NCBI GenBank assembly: GCA_958452575.1
Contig: CAUDUM010000007.1
Location: forward strand, 1-64,000
DNA: 64,000 nt
Direction of reading: 5' to 3'
Source: an uncultured Eggerthellaceae bacterium
GTDB taxonomy: Bacteria > Actinomycetota > Coriobacteriia > Coriobacteriales > Eggerthellaceae
Shown here: in pieces, positions 16,851 through 26,656 of the stretch
Layout of the letters: each line of letters opens with the position of its first letter
Numbering within the stretch: position 1 is the stretch's first letter
Notes under the pieces: generated by a model
The model's input: only the letters and a program-made list of their open reading frames with translations
Databases searched by the model: none
Told to the model about the DNA's origin: nothing
Program-made: the position numbers and the translations under genes

Positions 16851-17639
16851 GTGCGATTCATCTCGTGGAACGTCAACGGCTTGCGTGCCGTGCTGAAGAA
16901 AGGGTTCGAGGACATCGTTGCGCAGTTCGACGCCGACGTGTTCGCTCTGCAGGAGACGAAGCTTCAGGAGGGGCAGGTCGACCTGGATCTTCCGGGCTAC
17001 AGCATGTATTGGAGCTACGCCCAGAAAAAGGGCTATTCCGGAACGGCGGTGTTCTCCAAAAAGGAGCCGCTGCAGACCATCCACGGCTTGGGCGACGAGG
17101 CTCTCGACACCGAGGGTCGTATCGTCGCGCTGGAGTTTCCCGAGCTGTGGTTCGTGGACGTGTACACTCCCAATGCGCAAAACGAGCTCGCGCGCATCGA
17201 CCACCGCATGGCGTGGGATGATGCGTTCCGTGATTTCTGCAAGGGCCTCGAGGCGGGCAGCCTGCCCGCCGGCGCCCAGAAGGCGGCGCCCAAGCCCGTG
17301 GTGATGTGCGGCGACTTCAACGTGGCCCATCAGGAGATCGATCTGAAGAACCCCGGTCCCAACCGCGGCAAAGCGGGGTTTTCCGACGAGGAGCGCGACA
17401 AGTTCACCAAGCTGCTGGATGCCGGTTTCACCGACACGTTCCGTCAGCTGCATCCCGACGTCACGGGCGCGTATTCGTGGTGGAGCTACCGCTTCAACGC
17501 GCGCAAGAACAACGCGGGGTGGCGCATCGACTACTTCCTGGTCAGCGACGAGCTGGCGCCGCGCGTGGAATCCGCCAGCATCTACAGCGAGGTCTTTGGC
17601 TCCGACCACTGCCCCGTCGGCTTGGAGCTGTCCCTGTAA
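16851..17639 (+). CDS. xth: exodeoxyribonuclease III
   Basis: This 262-residue AP endonuclease/exonuclease is of the ExoIII family, starting FISWNVNGLRA and continuing with ALQETKL (metal-binding Glu), VMCGDFNVAH (catalytic Asp/Asn) and a terminal GSDHCPVGLEL with the catalytic His. It cuts DNA at abasic sites and trims 3' blocked ends in base excision repair. GTG at 16851 with AGGAGAG five bases before it puts the conserved start at residue 2. The frame extends to 16821 without support. Confidence 0.95.
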   Translation: MRFISWNVNGLRAVLKKGFEDIVAQFDADVFALQETKLQEGQVDLDLPGYSMYWSYAQKKGYSGTAVFSKKEPLQTIHGLGDEALDTEGRIVALEFPELWFVDVYTPNAQNELARIDHRMAWDDAFRDFCKGLEAGSLPAGAQKAAPKPVVMCGDFNVAHQEIDLKNPGPNRGKAGFSDEERDKFTKLLDAGFTDTFRQLHPDVTGAYSWWSYRFNARKNNAGWRIDYFLVSDELAPRVESASIYSEVFGSDHCPVGLELSL

Positions 17640-17651
17640 ATAAGAAGAGCG

Positions 17652-17687
17652 GGATGAGAAGACATCACCGTCCCTCTTTTCTCATCC
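17652..17687 (+). other. 9-bp stem-loop upstream of folE
   Basis: GGATGAGAA (17652-17660) pairs with TTCTCATCC (17679-17687). It lies between xth and folE and ends 5 bases before the folE ribosome site, so it could end the xth message or modulate folE. It is a weak call. Confidence 0.35.
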
Positions 17688-17702
17688 GTGAAAGGAATAC
17701 AG

Positions 17703-18263
17703 ATGGATCTTGAGAAGATAGAGCAAGGCGTGAGGATGATCCTGGAGGGAATCGGGGAGGATCCCGATCGCGACGGGCTTGTCGAGACGCCCGCGCGCGT
17801 GGCACGCATGTACCAGGAGGTGTTCGCGGGCATGGAGCAGGATCCCGCCGAGCATTTCCGAAAGACCTTCGACGAGCATCACCAGGAGATGGTGCTCGTG
17901 CGCGACATTCCGTTCTATTCGATGTGCGAGCATCATCTGGTGCCGTTTTTCGGCAAGGCGCACGTCGCCTACATCCCCGCGGCCGACGGTCGCGTGTGCG
18001 GCCTGTCGAAGCTGGCGCGCCTGGTGGATGTGTTCGCGAAGCGCCCCCAGGTTCAGGAACGCCTCACCTCCCAGATCGCCGATACGCTGGTCGAGCAGCT
18101 CAAGCCTCAGGGCGCGATCGTGGTGCTGGAAGCCGAGCATCTGTGCATGAGCATGCGCGGCGTCAAAAAGCCCGGTTCCAAAACGGTGACCAGCGCGGTG
18201 CGCGGCGCGTTCCAAAAAAGCCAGAAGACGCGCGAAGAGGCGCTGTCGCTGATCTTCCGATAA
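17703..18263 (+). CDS. folE: GTP cyclohydrolase I
   Basis: This 186-residue enzyme opens GTP to dihydroneopterin triphosphate, the first step to folate. Zinc ligands sit in MCEHHLVPF and in EAEHLCMSMRG, and the substrate region VCGLSKLARLV is present. Length matches the bacterial FolE family. ATG at 17703 follows GAAAGGAATACAG. No other folate gene is in the window, so it may act in a scattered folate pathway. Confidence 0.96.
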   Translation: MDLEKIEQGVRMILEGIGEDPDRDGLVETPARVARMYQEVFAGMEQDPAEHFRKTFDEHHQEMVLVRDIPFYSMCEHHLVPFFGKAHVAYIPAADGRVCGLSKLARLVDVFAKRPQVQERLTSQIADTLVEQLKPQGAIVVLEAEHLCMSMRGVKKPGSKTVTSAVRGAFQKSQKTREEALSLIFR

Positions 18264-18326
18264 GGCTCGATCGCCAGTCTGATAAGGTGGACGCAATCTT
18301 TTTTCGACCTACGAAAGGACCTTTCT

Positions 18327-18599
18327 ATGAAGTGCGTTGTCTCGGTTTTGGGCAAGGACCGCAGCGGCATCGTCGCCAAGGTGTCCACGGCGCTGGCCGA
18401 TTGCGGGGCCAACATCGACGATATCAGCCAAACCGTCCTCAACGGCAGCATCTTCTCGATGACGATGATGGTGACGCTCGACGTCGACGTGGCTGATTTC
18501 AACACGGTGCAGGATCGCCTCAAGGCGGTGGGCGAGGATCTGGGCATGCAGGTCATCATCCAGCGCGAGGACGTGTTCCAGTACATGTACAAGATCTAG
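18327..18599 (+). CDS. ACT domain-containing protein (UPF0237 family)
   Basis: This 90-residue protein is a single ACT domain with a start typical of the UPF0237 group (VVSVLGKDRSGIVAKV) and a C-terminal IQREDVFQYMYKI. ACT domains bind amino acids or other small ligands and usually dimerise. Members of this group have no firm enzymatic role. ATG at 18327 follows GAAAGGACC. The gene lies 39 bases before menF on the same strand and could be transcribed with it. Confidence 0.88.
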   Translation: MKCVVSVLGKDRSGIVAKVSTALADCGANIDDISQTVLNGSIFSMTMMVTLDVDVADFNTVQDRLKAVGEDLGMQVIIQREDVFQYMYKI

Positions 18600-18638
18600 C
18601 CGGCGCGATCAGGGGCTTGGCAAGCGGGAAGGCTGTCC

Positions 18639-19886
18639 ATGACGAGGATCTATTCGAGTTCGGTGCCTATCGAGGCCGATATCGTCGACGCGTTCTGCGT
18701 CATGCAGAAGGGCTTCACCGACCAGTTCGTGTATTACCGCAAAGACGCCCCGCGTCGTTTCATGGGCCTTGGCCGCTGCATCGCGCTCTCTTCGATGGAG
18801 GGTGTCGACTGCGAGCTTGAAGGCCCCGCCGACGTGCAGCCGGTGTTCTTCTCGTTCAACCGCTTCGACGCTGAGAACCCCGCTCCGTGCGACGAGCTGT
18901 TCGACGCGTTTCCCCGATTGCGCTTCATGCTTCCCGAGATCGTCCTCATCCAAACGGATGCAGGATCGTATCTGCAGGTCAATTCGTTGAGCCCGGTGTA
19001 CCAGGGGCGCATCCGTCGCTTTTTGAAGCAGGCTGCGTCGGCTCCCGCCCGTGCGCGTCGCACCATCCCCTACCGCATCGAGCCCGACTCGCGTGAGGAT
19101 TGGCGTCGCGCGGTGGGCGAGGCACTCGCGGCGATCGATGAGGGCGTGGTGGGCAAGGTCGTCTTGTCGCGCCGCCAGAAGCTTGTCGCCGACGAGCCGT
19201 TTTCGTCCAAGGACCTGCTGGTCAACCTCATCGACGGTGATGCGCGCGGGACTGTGCTGCTCTACCGCTATGCGGACGTGTTCTTCTGCGGATGCACTCC
19301 GGAGCTTCTGGTGCGCAAGGAGGGGGCGCGCGTCAGCAGCATGTGCCTTGCCGGCACCTGCCCCGCAGGCGCCGATGAGCAGGAGCGCCGCCGCCTGGCC
19401 GACGAGCTCATGGCGGACGAGAAGAACCGCGCCGAGCACGATTACGTGGTGCGCCATGTGCGCGAGGTGTTCCGGCGCGTCTGCTTTGACGTGGATGTTC
19501 CCCAAACGCCGGGCATCATGCCGCTCACGCACGTGCAGCACCTCCACACCCCGGCTGAAGCGCAGGTGCTCGACGGCGTGAGCCTGTGGGAGCTGATGGG
19601 CGACCTGCATCCGACGCCCGCGGTGTCGGGGACGCCGGTGGGCGAGGCGCGCATGCTCATCCGCCGCATCGAACGCTACAACCGCGGATTCTTCGCAGGC
19701 GCATGCGGCTACATCGACGCGGCGGGGGACGGCGAGTTCTCGGTCGGCCTGCGCACGGGCGTGTTCGACGGCGAGACGGGCTGGCTGTATGCGGGCTGCG
19801 GCATCGTCGCCGGCAGCGACGCCGATGCGGAATACGATGAGATCGGCCTCAAGCTCAAAACCATTCTGGACGCTTTCGAGGCGTAA
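18639..19886 (+). CDS. menF: isochorismate synthase MenF
   Basis: This 415-residue chorismate-binding enzyme converts chorismate to isochorismate, the first step of menaquinone synthesis. The chorismate-binding domain fills the C-terminal half: VGKVVLSRRQ with the catalytic lysine, the CGCTPELLVR and LAGTCPAG substrate stretches, and the Mg-binding acids in LHPTPAVSGTP. The following genes are menD, menH, menB and menEC in order, so its role in menaquinone rather than siderophore synthesis is clear. The N-terminal 120 residues are divergent, as is usual. Confidence 0.95.
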   Translation: MTRIYSSSVPIEADIVDAFCVMQKGFTDQFVYYRKDAPRRFMGLGRCIALSSMEGVDCELEGPADVQPVFFSFNRFDAENPAPCDELFDAFPRLRFMLPEIVLIQTDAGSYLQVNSLSPVYQGRIRRFLKQAASAPARARRTIPYRIEPDSREDWRRAVGEALAAIDEGVVGKVVLSRRQKLVADEPFSSKDLLVNLIDGDARGTVLLYRYADVFFCGCTPELLVRKEGARVSSMCLAGTCPAGADEQERRRLADELMADEKNRAEHDYVVRHVREVFRRVCFDVDVPQTPGIMPLTHVQHLHTPAEAQVLDGVSLWELMGDLHPTPAVSGTPVGEARMLIRRIERYNRGFFAGACGYIDAAGDGEFSVGLRTGVFDGETGWLYAGCGIVAGSDADAEYDEIGLKLKTILDAFEA

Positions 19887-19962
19887 GGCGCGTTCGCGAC
19901 GCCCCGCTTTGCGGATAGGGCGGATCGAGAGCTGTGAGTTTGATGAAAAGAGGGATCGGCCC

Positions 19963-21909
19963 ATGGCTGACGAACTGACCCATTCCCAGGTGATGGCGCT
20001 GTGGACGGCGGCGTTTTTCGACGAGCTGACGCGCTGCGGCGTGCGCGCGGCGGTGGTGAGCCCCGGCTCGCGTTCGACGCCCCTGGCGATGGCCGCCTAC
20101 GAGCTGAGCTGCCGCCACCCTGATGACCTGCGCGTTTTCGTCGATGTCGACGAGCGCGGCGCGGCGTTTCTGGGGCTGGGCATGGCCAAGGCATCGGGTC
20201 GACCGGTCGCGCTGGTTTGCACTTCCGGCACTGCGACCGCCAACTACTGCCCTGCGGTCATCGAGGCCGAGACGTCGCGCGTTCCGCTGATCGTGCTGAC
20301 GGGCGACCGCCCGCCGCGCCTGCAGGGGCTTGGCGCTCCGCAGACCACCGACCAGCTCAAGCTTTACGGCGACCATGTGCGCGCATTCAGGTCGATGCCG
20401 CTTCCCGCCGCCGACGATCGTGCTCTTGCGTTCGCGCGCCAAGCTGCCCGCGAAGCGGTCATCGCGGCGATGGGTGCGCGGTTCGTCGGATCCGATCCCG
20501 AGGATATCCAGATCGCATCGCGCGCCTGCGAGGGCATGGCGGGGCCGGTCCATGTGAACTTCCCGTTCGACGAGCCTCTCAAGCCTGATTTTGCCGCGGC
20601 GGATCGATGGGTTGCGGAATGGGCTGCGAGCGCAGGGACGGGCGCTGGTGCTGAGGGCGTCTGCGATGCCGCAGTTGGCACGTGCGCTCCCGACGGACGC
20701 GGGGCCGCCGCTGATGAGGGCGCCGATGCGTTCTCGTTCTGCCGCTCCGATATGCCGCCGGCGCTGCTTTCGGCGCGCGAAACGCTGTCGCAAGCAGACA
20801 TCTCCCGTATCCGCAAGACGCTTGCGGGCAGGAGGGCGCTGGTGCTGGCGGGCGAGGGGACGTGCTCGACGTTGGCGGAGGCGCGCGAGGTCGTCGCATG
20901 GGCAAGGCGCTGCGGGCTCCCGCTTTTGGCCGACCCCCTCTCCGGCTTGCGCTGCGTCGACGATCCCTGCGTCATCGACGCGTACGACGCCGTATTCGGG
21001 CAGGATGATTGCCCGCTGCCCGATGCGGTGATCCGGTTCGGACGCTATCCCGTCTCCAAACGGGCGACCATGCGGCTCGCTGCGGCTCGACCCTTCAACA
21101 TCGTGGTGGATGCGGGGGAGACCCGCGACTACAATGCGGCTACCGATTGGTTCGTCGCGTCGACGCCGCTTGGCTTCGTCCGATCGTTCGAGACGTGCGG
21201 GGAGAGCGGGACAGCAAATGCCGCCCAGGACGCGTTCCTTCAGCAGTGGGACGATCTGAACGAGCGCGCTCGCGCGCGTGTTTCGGCAAAGGTCGCCCAG
21301 GAGGACGGGCGTTCTGCGGAAGAGCTGTTCGAAGGCTCGCTCATCAGCGCTGTTCTGGAGGACGCGCCTTCCGGATCGTGCCTGTTCGTCGCCAATTCCA
21401 TGGCTGTGCGCAATCTGGACACTTTCCAGCGTAGGAGCTCCAAGTCGCTGTGCGTGATGGCCAACCGCGGGCAAAACGGCATCGACGGAACGCTGTCCAC
21501 CGCCATCGGCGCAGCGCAGCGTTTCGAGCAGACGACGTTCATCACGGGGGATTTGACGCTTCAACATGACATCAACGCGCTGGCGCTTCAGCACGAGCTG
21601 CTTGCCAACCAGCCGGGCGCGGCGCCGACGGTGGTTGTCGTGCTTTTGAACAACGACGGAGGTGCCATCTTCGACATGTTGCCGCAGGCATCCGACGACC
21701 CGTATTTCGAGCGGCTGTTCCTGACGCCTCAAAACGTCGATTTCGAGCATGCGGCGTTGGCGTTCGGCGTCCCCTACCGCCGTGCGGAGTCGCTGGAGGA
21801 GTTCTCCCGCTTCTACCGGGAGCGGCTGCGCTTTCCGGGTATCAGCCTCATCGAGGCGCGCGTGCCCCTGCGCGACCTGAAGGAGCGTCTCGGTGCGTGC
21901 TGGAAGTAG
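19963..21909 (+). CDS. menD: MenD, SEPHCHC synthase
   Basis: This 648-residue thiamine diphosphate enzyme condenses isochorismate with 2-oxoglutarate. The N-terminal domain carries SPGSRSTPLAMA. The cofactor-binding C-terminal domain carries GIDGTLSTAIGAA and LNNDGGAIFDMLPQ. ATG at 19963 follows AAAAGAGGGA. An in-frame extension to 19789 would overlap menF by 98 bases and is rejected. An alanine-rich insertion near residues 220-265 separates the first two domains. The 3' end overlaps menH by 17 bases. Confidence 0.95.
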   Translation: MADELTHSQVMALWTAAFFDELTRCGVRAAVVSPGSRSTPLAMAAYELSCRHPDDLRVFVDVDERGAAFLGLGMAKASGRPVALVCTSGTATANYCPAVIEAETSRVPLIVLTGDRPPRLQGLGAPQTTDQLKLYGDHVRAFRSMPLPAADDRALAFARQAAREAVIAAMGARFVGSDPEDIQIASRACEGMAGPVHVNFPFDEPLKPDFAAADRWVAEWAASAGTGAGAEGVCDAAVGTCAPDGRGAAADEGADAFSFCRSDMPPALLSARETLSQADISRIRKTLAGRRALVLAGEGTCSTLAEAREVVAWARRCGLPLLADPLSGLRCVDDPCVIDAYDAVFGQDDCPLPDAVIRFGRYPVSKRATMRLAAARPFNIVVDAGETRDYNAATDWFVASTPLGFVRSFETCGESGTANAAQDAFLQQWDDLNERARARVSAKVAQEDGRSAEELFEGSLISAVLEDAPSGSCLFVANSMAVRNLDTFQRRSSKSLCVMANRGQNGIDGTLSTAIGAAQRFEQTTFITGDLTLQHDINALALQHELLANQPGAAPTVVVVLLNNDGGAIFDMLPQASDDPYFERLFLTPQNVDFEHAALAFGVPYRRAESLEEFSRFYRERLRFPGISLIEARVPLRDLKERLGACWK

Positions 21910-22762
21910 CTCCAAAGCCGCACGTCCTTCGCTCATCTGCTTGCACGGGTTCGCGCAGCGGGGGGATTCGTGGGCCGCGGTTGCGGACCGGTTCGGCCGA
22001 CGCGGTTGGGATGTCGACGCTCCGGATCTTCCGGCATTGATCGATGGCCGCGGCGAGGCCGCTGATCCGCTCGACGCGGTGTGCGCGGGCGTGGCGTCGC
22101 TTGTTCGCGATCTGTTCCGGAAGACGAGAAGCAAGCCCATCCTCGTCGGCTATTCCATGGGAGGGCGCATCGCGCTCGAGGCGGTCCTGCGGGCCGATGC
22201 GGCATCCTTGCAGGAGGGCGCCGAGCACGCGCTTCCGATCGCCGGGCTCGTTTTGGAAAGCGCCGGCTTGGGTCCCGCAGACGATGCGGAGCGCGACGGG
22301 CTCCGCCGTCGCAATGAAGAGTGGGCCGCGCGTGTGTGCAGCGAAGGGGTCGAAGCCTTCATGGACTGGTGGGAGGCGCTTCCCCTGTTCGCATCGCAGC
22401 GCCTGCTTTCTGATGAGACGCGCGCTTCGCTTCGCGAGGGACGTCTGCGAAACGATCCCGCCACGCTTGCGCTCGAGTTGTCGGGATGGGGGCAGCATCG
22501 CCAATCCGCCAGGTCGACGGCACTTGCCTGCCTGAACGGGCTCGCCGCCCGCGGCGTGGCGAGCGCCTTTTTTGCCGGGGCGCTCGATCGCAAGTATTGC
22601 GCGGTTGCCGAAGAGGTGCGCGCGGCGGCGCCCGCCACGACGGTTCGCGTATTCCCCGGCGTCGGGCACAACATCCACTTGGAGGATCCCGAAGGCTACG
22701 TTCGCGCGCTGGCAACGTGGTGTGAAAATCCCTTGCTGCAGGCAACTCCGACGTGCGGATAG
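21893..22762 (+). CDS. menH: MenH-like SHCHC synthase, alpha/beta hydrolase
   Basis: This 289-residue alpha/beta hydrolase has the oxyanion motif LHGFAQRGDSW, the nucleophile elbow GYSMGG and the catalytic-type His in GVGHNIHLEDP. MenH removes pyruvate from the MenD product. GTG at 21893 follows GAAGGAGCG and overlaps the end of menD by 17 bases, so translation is probably coupled. Similar hydrolases have other uses, but the place between menD and menB makes MenH the best call. Confidence 0.88.
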   Translation: MRAGSSSKAARPSLICLHGFAQRGDSWAAVADRFGRRGWDVDAPDLPALIDGRGEAADPLDAVCAGVASLVRDLFRKTRSKPILVGYSMGGRIALEAVLRADAASLQEGAEHALPIAGLVLESAGLGPADDAERDGLRRRNEEWAARVCSEGVEAFMDWWEALPLFASQRLLSDETRASLREGRLRNDPATLALELSGWGQHRQSARSTALACLNGLAARGVASAFFAGALDRKYCAVAEEVRAAAPATTVRVFPGVGHNIHLEDPEGYVRALATWCENPLLQATPTCG

Positions 22763-22874
22763 TCCCCGTTCGCGGTACCATTAGCGCATCCACCTAAACG
22801 CAGCATATCCGTAGCATTCCCCGTCTTGCAGGCGGGAGGGCGCTTCGTGTTCTGGCTCAATCGAAAGGGAGCTT

Positions 22875-23714
22875 ATGAGCGATATCGTGTGGCAGCCGGG
22901 CAAGCAGTATCGTGAGATCGTCTACGAAACCTGCGACGGCATCGCCAAGATCACCATCAACCGTCCGGAGCGCCGCAACGCGTTCACGCCGTTGACGGTC
23001 AACGAGATGTACGACGCGTTCACCGTCGCTCGCGACGACGCGTCCATCGGCGTCATCATCCTCACCGGCGCCAACCATGGCGGCCGCCACGAGGACGAGG
23101 CGTTCTGCAGCGGCGGCGACCAGAAGATCCGCGGCAACGGCGGCTATGTGGGCGAGGACAACATCCCGCGCCTCAACGTGCTGGATCTGCAGCGCCTGAT
23201 CCGCGTGGTCCCCAAGCCGGTCATCGCCATGGTCAACGGCTACGCCATCGGCGGCGGCCACGTGCTGCACATCCTGTGCGACCTGTCCATTGCGGCCGAG
23301 ACCGCCAAGTTCGGTCAGACCGGTCCCAAGGTGGGCAGCTTCGACGGCGGCTATGGCGCGGGGTATCTGGCTGCGATCGTCGGGCAGAAGAAGGCGCGCG
23401 AGATCTGGTATCTGTGCCGCCAGTACACCGCAGTCGAAGCGCTGGAGATGGGCCTGGTCAACAAGGTGGTGCCGTTCGAGGAGCTGGAGGCGGAGTGCGT
23501 CGCGTGGGCGCGCGAGATGCTGCAGCTTTCCCCCACGGCGCTGCGCCTGATGAAAGCTTCGTTCAATGCGGCGACCGACGGATTTGCCGGTTTGCAGCAG
23601 CTGGCGGGCGACGCCACGCTTTTGTTCTACACCTCCGACGAGGCCAAGGAAGGCCGCGACGCGTTCAAGGAGAAGCGCGTTCCGGACTTCACCCAGTTCC
23701 CCAAGTTTCCGTAG
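22875..23714 (+). CDS. menB: 1,4-dihydroxy-2-naphthoyl-CoA synthase MenB
   Basis: This 279-residue crotonase-fold enzyme closes the second ring of the naphthoquinone. The oxyanion-hole segment is AFCSGGDQKIRG, then YAIGGGHVLH and the MenB-specific TGPKVGSFDGGYG. The C-terminus ends in PDFTQFPKFP, the family's helix that completes a neighbouring active site. ATG at 22875 follows GAAAGGGAGC. A gap of 112 bases separates it from menH. Confidence 0.97.
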   Translation: MSDIVWQPGKQYREIVYETCDGIAKITINRPERRNAFTPLTVNEMYDAFTVARDDASIGVIILTGANHGGRHEDEAFCSGGDQKIRGNGGYVGEDNIPRLNVLDLQRLIRVVPKPVIAMVNGYAIGGGHVLHILCDLSIAAETAKFGQTGPKVGSFDGGYGAGYLAAIVGQKKAREIWYLCRQYTAVEALEMGLVNKVVPFEELEAECVAWAREMLQLSPTALRLMKASFNAATDGFAGLQQLAGDATLLFYTSDEAKEGRDAFKEKRVPDFTQFPKFP

Positions 23715-23744
23715 GATCAAAGAATCGAGGCGGCAAGCAAAGCA

Positions 23745-26612
23745 GTGCAGGACGGCATAGGCAACACAGTCTCCCTTATCGAGGCGTTCGAGCGGACCAC
23801 GCGCAGGTTTCCCCAGCGGACGTGCTTCACGTTCGTCGAAGAGGACGGCGCGGAGGTTGCCTATTCCTACCGCGAGGTGCGCATGCTTGCCGCGGCGCTT
23901 GCGTGGCACCTGCGCCATCGCGGGGTGCAGCAAGGCTCGGCGGTTGCGGTGGATCTTTCCAACGGCCCGATGTACGTGATGCTGTTGCTGGCTGCGGCGT
24001 ACGGCGGCTTTTACCTGGTGGCGCTCAACAACCGCCTGACCTCCAGCGAGAAGCTGACGCGGCTGCTTGAGTTGAAGCGCTCCGCAGGGGTGGCGCCTGC
24101 CTACACCATCGACTCCGACGGGGTGAAGGCGCTTTACGATCACGTGACCACGCTGCTTTCGGGCGAGGACCCGCGCACGCGCGGCACCCAGGTGCGTGGC
24201 GGGCTGCGCACGCTTCTGGGCGGCGCGGCTGCCGAGCGGCCATCGCGCGCGCATGGCTCCTTTTCCGGCAGGGCGATCGCCGCAGAGGCGACGGCGCGCT
24301 CCACCCGCGCGTTGGGCCGCGCCAAACCCGGCCGCGATGCCCGTCGTCGTCAGGACGAGATGGATCGCCAGGACGCGGTCGAGCTGGTGATGCATTTTGC
24401 CGAGCGCACTACCCGCACGTTCAGCCTCGATTCCCGCGCCCTTGTGATGTTCACGTCGGGATCCACCGGCAAGCCAAAGGCCGTGCCATTGACCTGGGCA
24501 AACCTGTGCGGATCCGCCATAGCCTCCAACCGCGCCCTCAACCGCGCGGGCGAGGGCATCTGGCAGGCGGCGCTTCCGCTGTTTCATGTGGGAGGATTCC
24601 AGGCGGTCGTGCGCAGCCTCCTCAACGGCACGCCGTTCGTGCTGTATCGACGTTTCGACGCCCGGCGCGTCCTAGTGGATGCCGCGCGCCGGCATGTCAC
24701 GCACGTGCCGGTGGTGGACAAGATGCTTCAGGACATGCTCGACATCGCGGAGCGCGCCGGCGACGGCTCCGAGGAGGCGCAGGCGCTGCGCTCCTACCGC
24801 TGCATCCTGCTGGGCGGCGCGGCGGCCAACCCCAAGACGCTCGAGCGCGCTGTGGCGCTGGGCGCGCACGTGTACGCGAGCTACGGCATGACCGAGACAT
24901 CCAGCCAGATCGCCAACGCGTTGGTGACGTCGCGCTTCGACGGCGGCCTGAAGCTGCTTTCGGGCTACACGGTGCGCGTGGTCGATCCCGACGCGGAGGG
25001 GTTCGGCAAGCTGGCCGTGCGCGGACCCGGCGTGACCGCGGGATACCTCAACGCGCACACGCCGCGCACCATGGACGGGTTCCTGCTGACCGGCGACACG
25101 GCCGCCTTCGAAAAAGGCTATCTCTACCTGCGGGAACGCACTCAGGACATGTTCGTTTCCGGCGGCGAGAACGTCTATCCCGCCCAGATCCGCAACGCGC
25201 TTCTGCGCTTGCCCGACGTGAGCGACGCGCATGTGTTCGGAGCCCCCGACAAGAAGTGGGGGCGCCGTCCGGTGGCGTTCGTGGAAAGCGCGCGGGAGGA
25301 GCTGCCGTCGTCGGGCGAGATCATGCACGGGCTGGCGTCCTCGCTCTCCAAGCTGTATCTTCCGCGCGAGGTGTACGTTGCGCGGCAGCTGCCCCGCACC
25401 GGCATCGGCAAGCTCGATCGCACGGCGATCGAGCGTCGCTGGGAGCAGCGCATCGACGTCGAGAGCGTCACGCTGCATCGCATACGCCTGCCGTTCAAGA
25501 CGCCGTTCGCCACCGCGCGCGGCGTGCTGACGCATCGCGATTCGCTCATCGTGGAGGTGCGCGACCGCCAAGGCCACACCGGGCTGGGAGAGTGCGTCGC
25601 GTTTGCAACCGACTGGTATCTGCCCGAGGTGCTGGACGAGGACGAGCGCGTGCTGCGCGAGGTGCTGGCGCCAGCTGCGGTGCACGAGGTGTACCTGCAC
25701 CCCAGCGAGGCGGGCGCTTCGTTCGCTTCCAAGCGCGCGGCGGTTCGCTATCCGCTGGCGCGCGGCGCGATCGAGCCGGCGCTGTGGGATTTGTACGGCA
25801 AGATCGCCGGCAAGCCGTTTTGGAAGCTCATCGGCGGCTCGACGTCGGGTCCCGCGACGGTGCCGGCGGGAGCAGTGGTGGGCATCGGATCCCCGGAGCA
25901 GACCGTCGATGCGGTGCGCCGTTGCGTCGAGGCGGGATACAAGCGCGTGAAGCTCAAGGTGGCGCCGGGCGAGCCCGTCAAGGCGGTTCGCGCGGTTTGC
26001 GACGCGTTTCCGCAGCTCATGATCACGCTGGATGCCAACCAGAGCTTCATCGAGGAAGACCGCGCCCAGCTGCGGCTTTTGGACGAATGCGGTGCTGCCT
26101 GGATTGAGGAGCCCCTCGATCCCCTGCGAGCGCCCATGAACGGGCCGCGGGATGTCCTGGCGCGTTTGGCCCGCCTGCAGCGCGGCATGAGCACGCCCAT
26201 CTGCCTGGATGAATCGATCGTGAAGCCGGGCGATGCGGCGCGGGCGCTGCGCTATCCCGGTCTGCGCTGCTATGCGCTGAAGATCGCCAAATGGGGCGGC
26301 GTGCAGCCCGCATTGCAGTTTGCTGCGGCGGCGATGGAGCGCGGCTGCACCGTGTGGATGGGCGGCATGTACGATACCGGCATCTCAAAGCGGCTGCACG
26401 CCGCGTTCGAGACGCTGCCCGGCATCGATGCGCCCGGCGACATCGGCGCGACGTCGCGCTACTTCCCGGTGGATATCTGCGATCCTGCCTATGAGGCGCC
26501 CGGCGGTCTGATTACGCTGAACCCCGCCGGTCATCGTCACGGCATCGGCTGCGAGCTTGATCGCGACGCCCTCGAGAAGGTCCTGGTCCGAAGCGTCACC
26601 ATCAAAAGCTAG
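23745..26612 (+). CDS. fused MenE-MenC: O-succinylbenzoate-CoA ligase and O-succinylbenzoate synthase
   Basis: This 955-residue chain joins two consecutive enzymes of menaquinone synthesis. Residues 1-565 form an adenylate-forming ligase: FTSGSTGKPKAV (P-loop), ASYGMTETSS, LTGDTAAF and the catalytic lysine in GIGKLDR. Residues about 570-955 form an enolase-superfamily MenC: KLKV (paired lysines), LDANQSF, IEEPLD and DES (three metal ligands), and the base lysine in KIAKWGG. Both active sites look complete. MenC makes O-succinylbenzoate and MenE activates it, so the order in the protein is reversed relative to the pathway. GTG at 23745 has a weak ribosome site. An unusual arginine/alanine-rich insertion lies near residues 145-205. 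Confidence 0.95.
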   Translation: MQDGIGNTVSLIEAFERTTRRFPQRTCFTFVEEDGAEVAYSYREVRMLAAALAWHLRHRGVQQGSAVAVDLSNGPMYVMLLLAAAYGGFYLVALNNRLTSSEKLTRLLELKRSAGVAPAYTIDSDGVKALYDHVTTLLSGEDPRTRGTQVRGGLRTLLGGAAAERPSRAHGSFSGRAIAAEATARSTRALGRAKPGRDARRRQDEMDRQDAVELVMHFAERTTRTFSLDSRALVMFTSGSTGKPKAVPLTWANLCGSAIASNRALNRAGEGIWQAALPLFHVGGFQAVVRSLLNGTPFVLYRRFDARRVLVDAARRHVTHVPVVDKMLQDMLDIAERAGDGSEEAQALRSYRCILLGGAAANPKTLERAVALGAHVYASYGMTETSSQIANALVTSRFDGGLKLLSGYTVRVVDPDAEGFGKLAVRGPGVTAGYLNAHTPRTMDGFLLTGDTAAFEKGYLYLRERTQDMFVSGGENVYPAQIRNALLRLPDVSDAHVFGAPDKKWGRRPVAFVESAREELPSSGEIMHGLASSLSKLYLPREVYVARQLPRTGIGKLDRTAIERRWEQRIDVESVTLHRIRLPFKTPFATARGVLTHRDSLIVEVRDRQGHTGLGECVAFATDWYLPEVLDEDERVLREVLAPAAVHEVYLHPSEAGASFASKRAAVRYPLARGAIEPALWDLYGKIAGKPFWKLIGGSTSGPATVPAGAVVGIGSPEQTVDAVRRCVEAGYKRVKLKVAPGEPVKAVRAVCDAFPQLMITLDANQSFIEEDRAQLRLLDECGAAWIEEPLDPLRAPMNGPRDVLARLARLQRGMSTPICLDESIVKPGDAARALRYPGLRCYALKIAKWGGVQPALQFAAAAMERGCTVWMGGMYDTGISKRLHAAFETLPGIDAPGDIGATSRYFPVDICDPAYEAPGGLITLNPAGHRHGIGCELDRDALEKVLVRSVTIKS

Positions 26613-26656
26613 CGCCGTTTGCGAGGTGGGTGCCAAAGCTCCCTGCCAGGCCTCCT

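Noticed and set aside
19789..19962. Extended start of menD inside menF
   Set aside because: It would add 58 residues with no MenD likeness. ATG 19963 has a good ribosome site and the family start.
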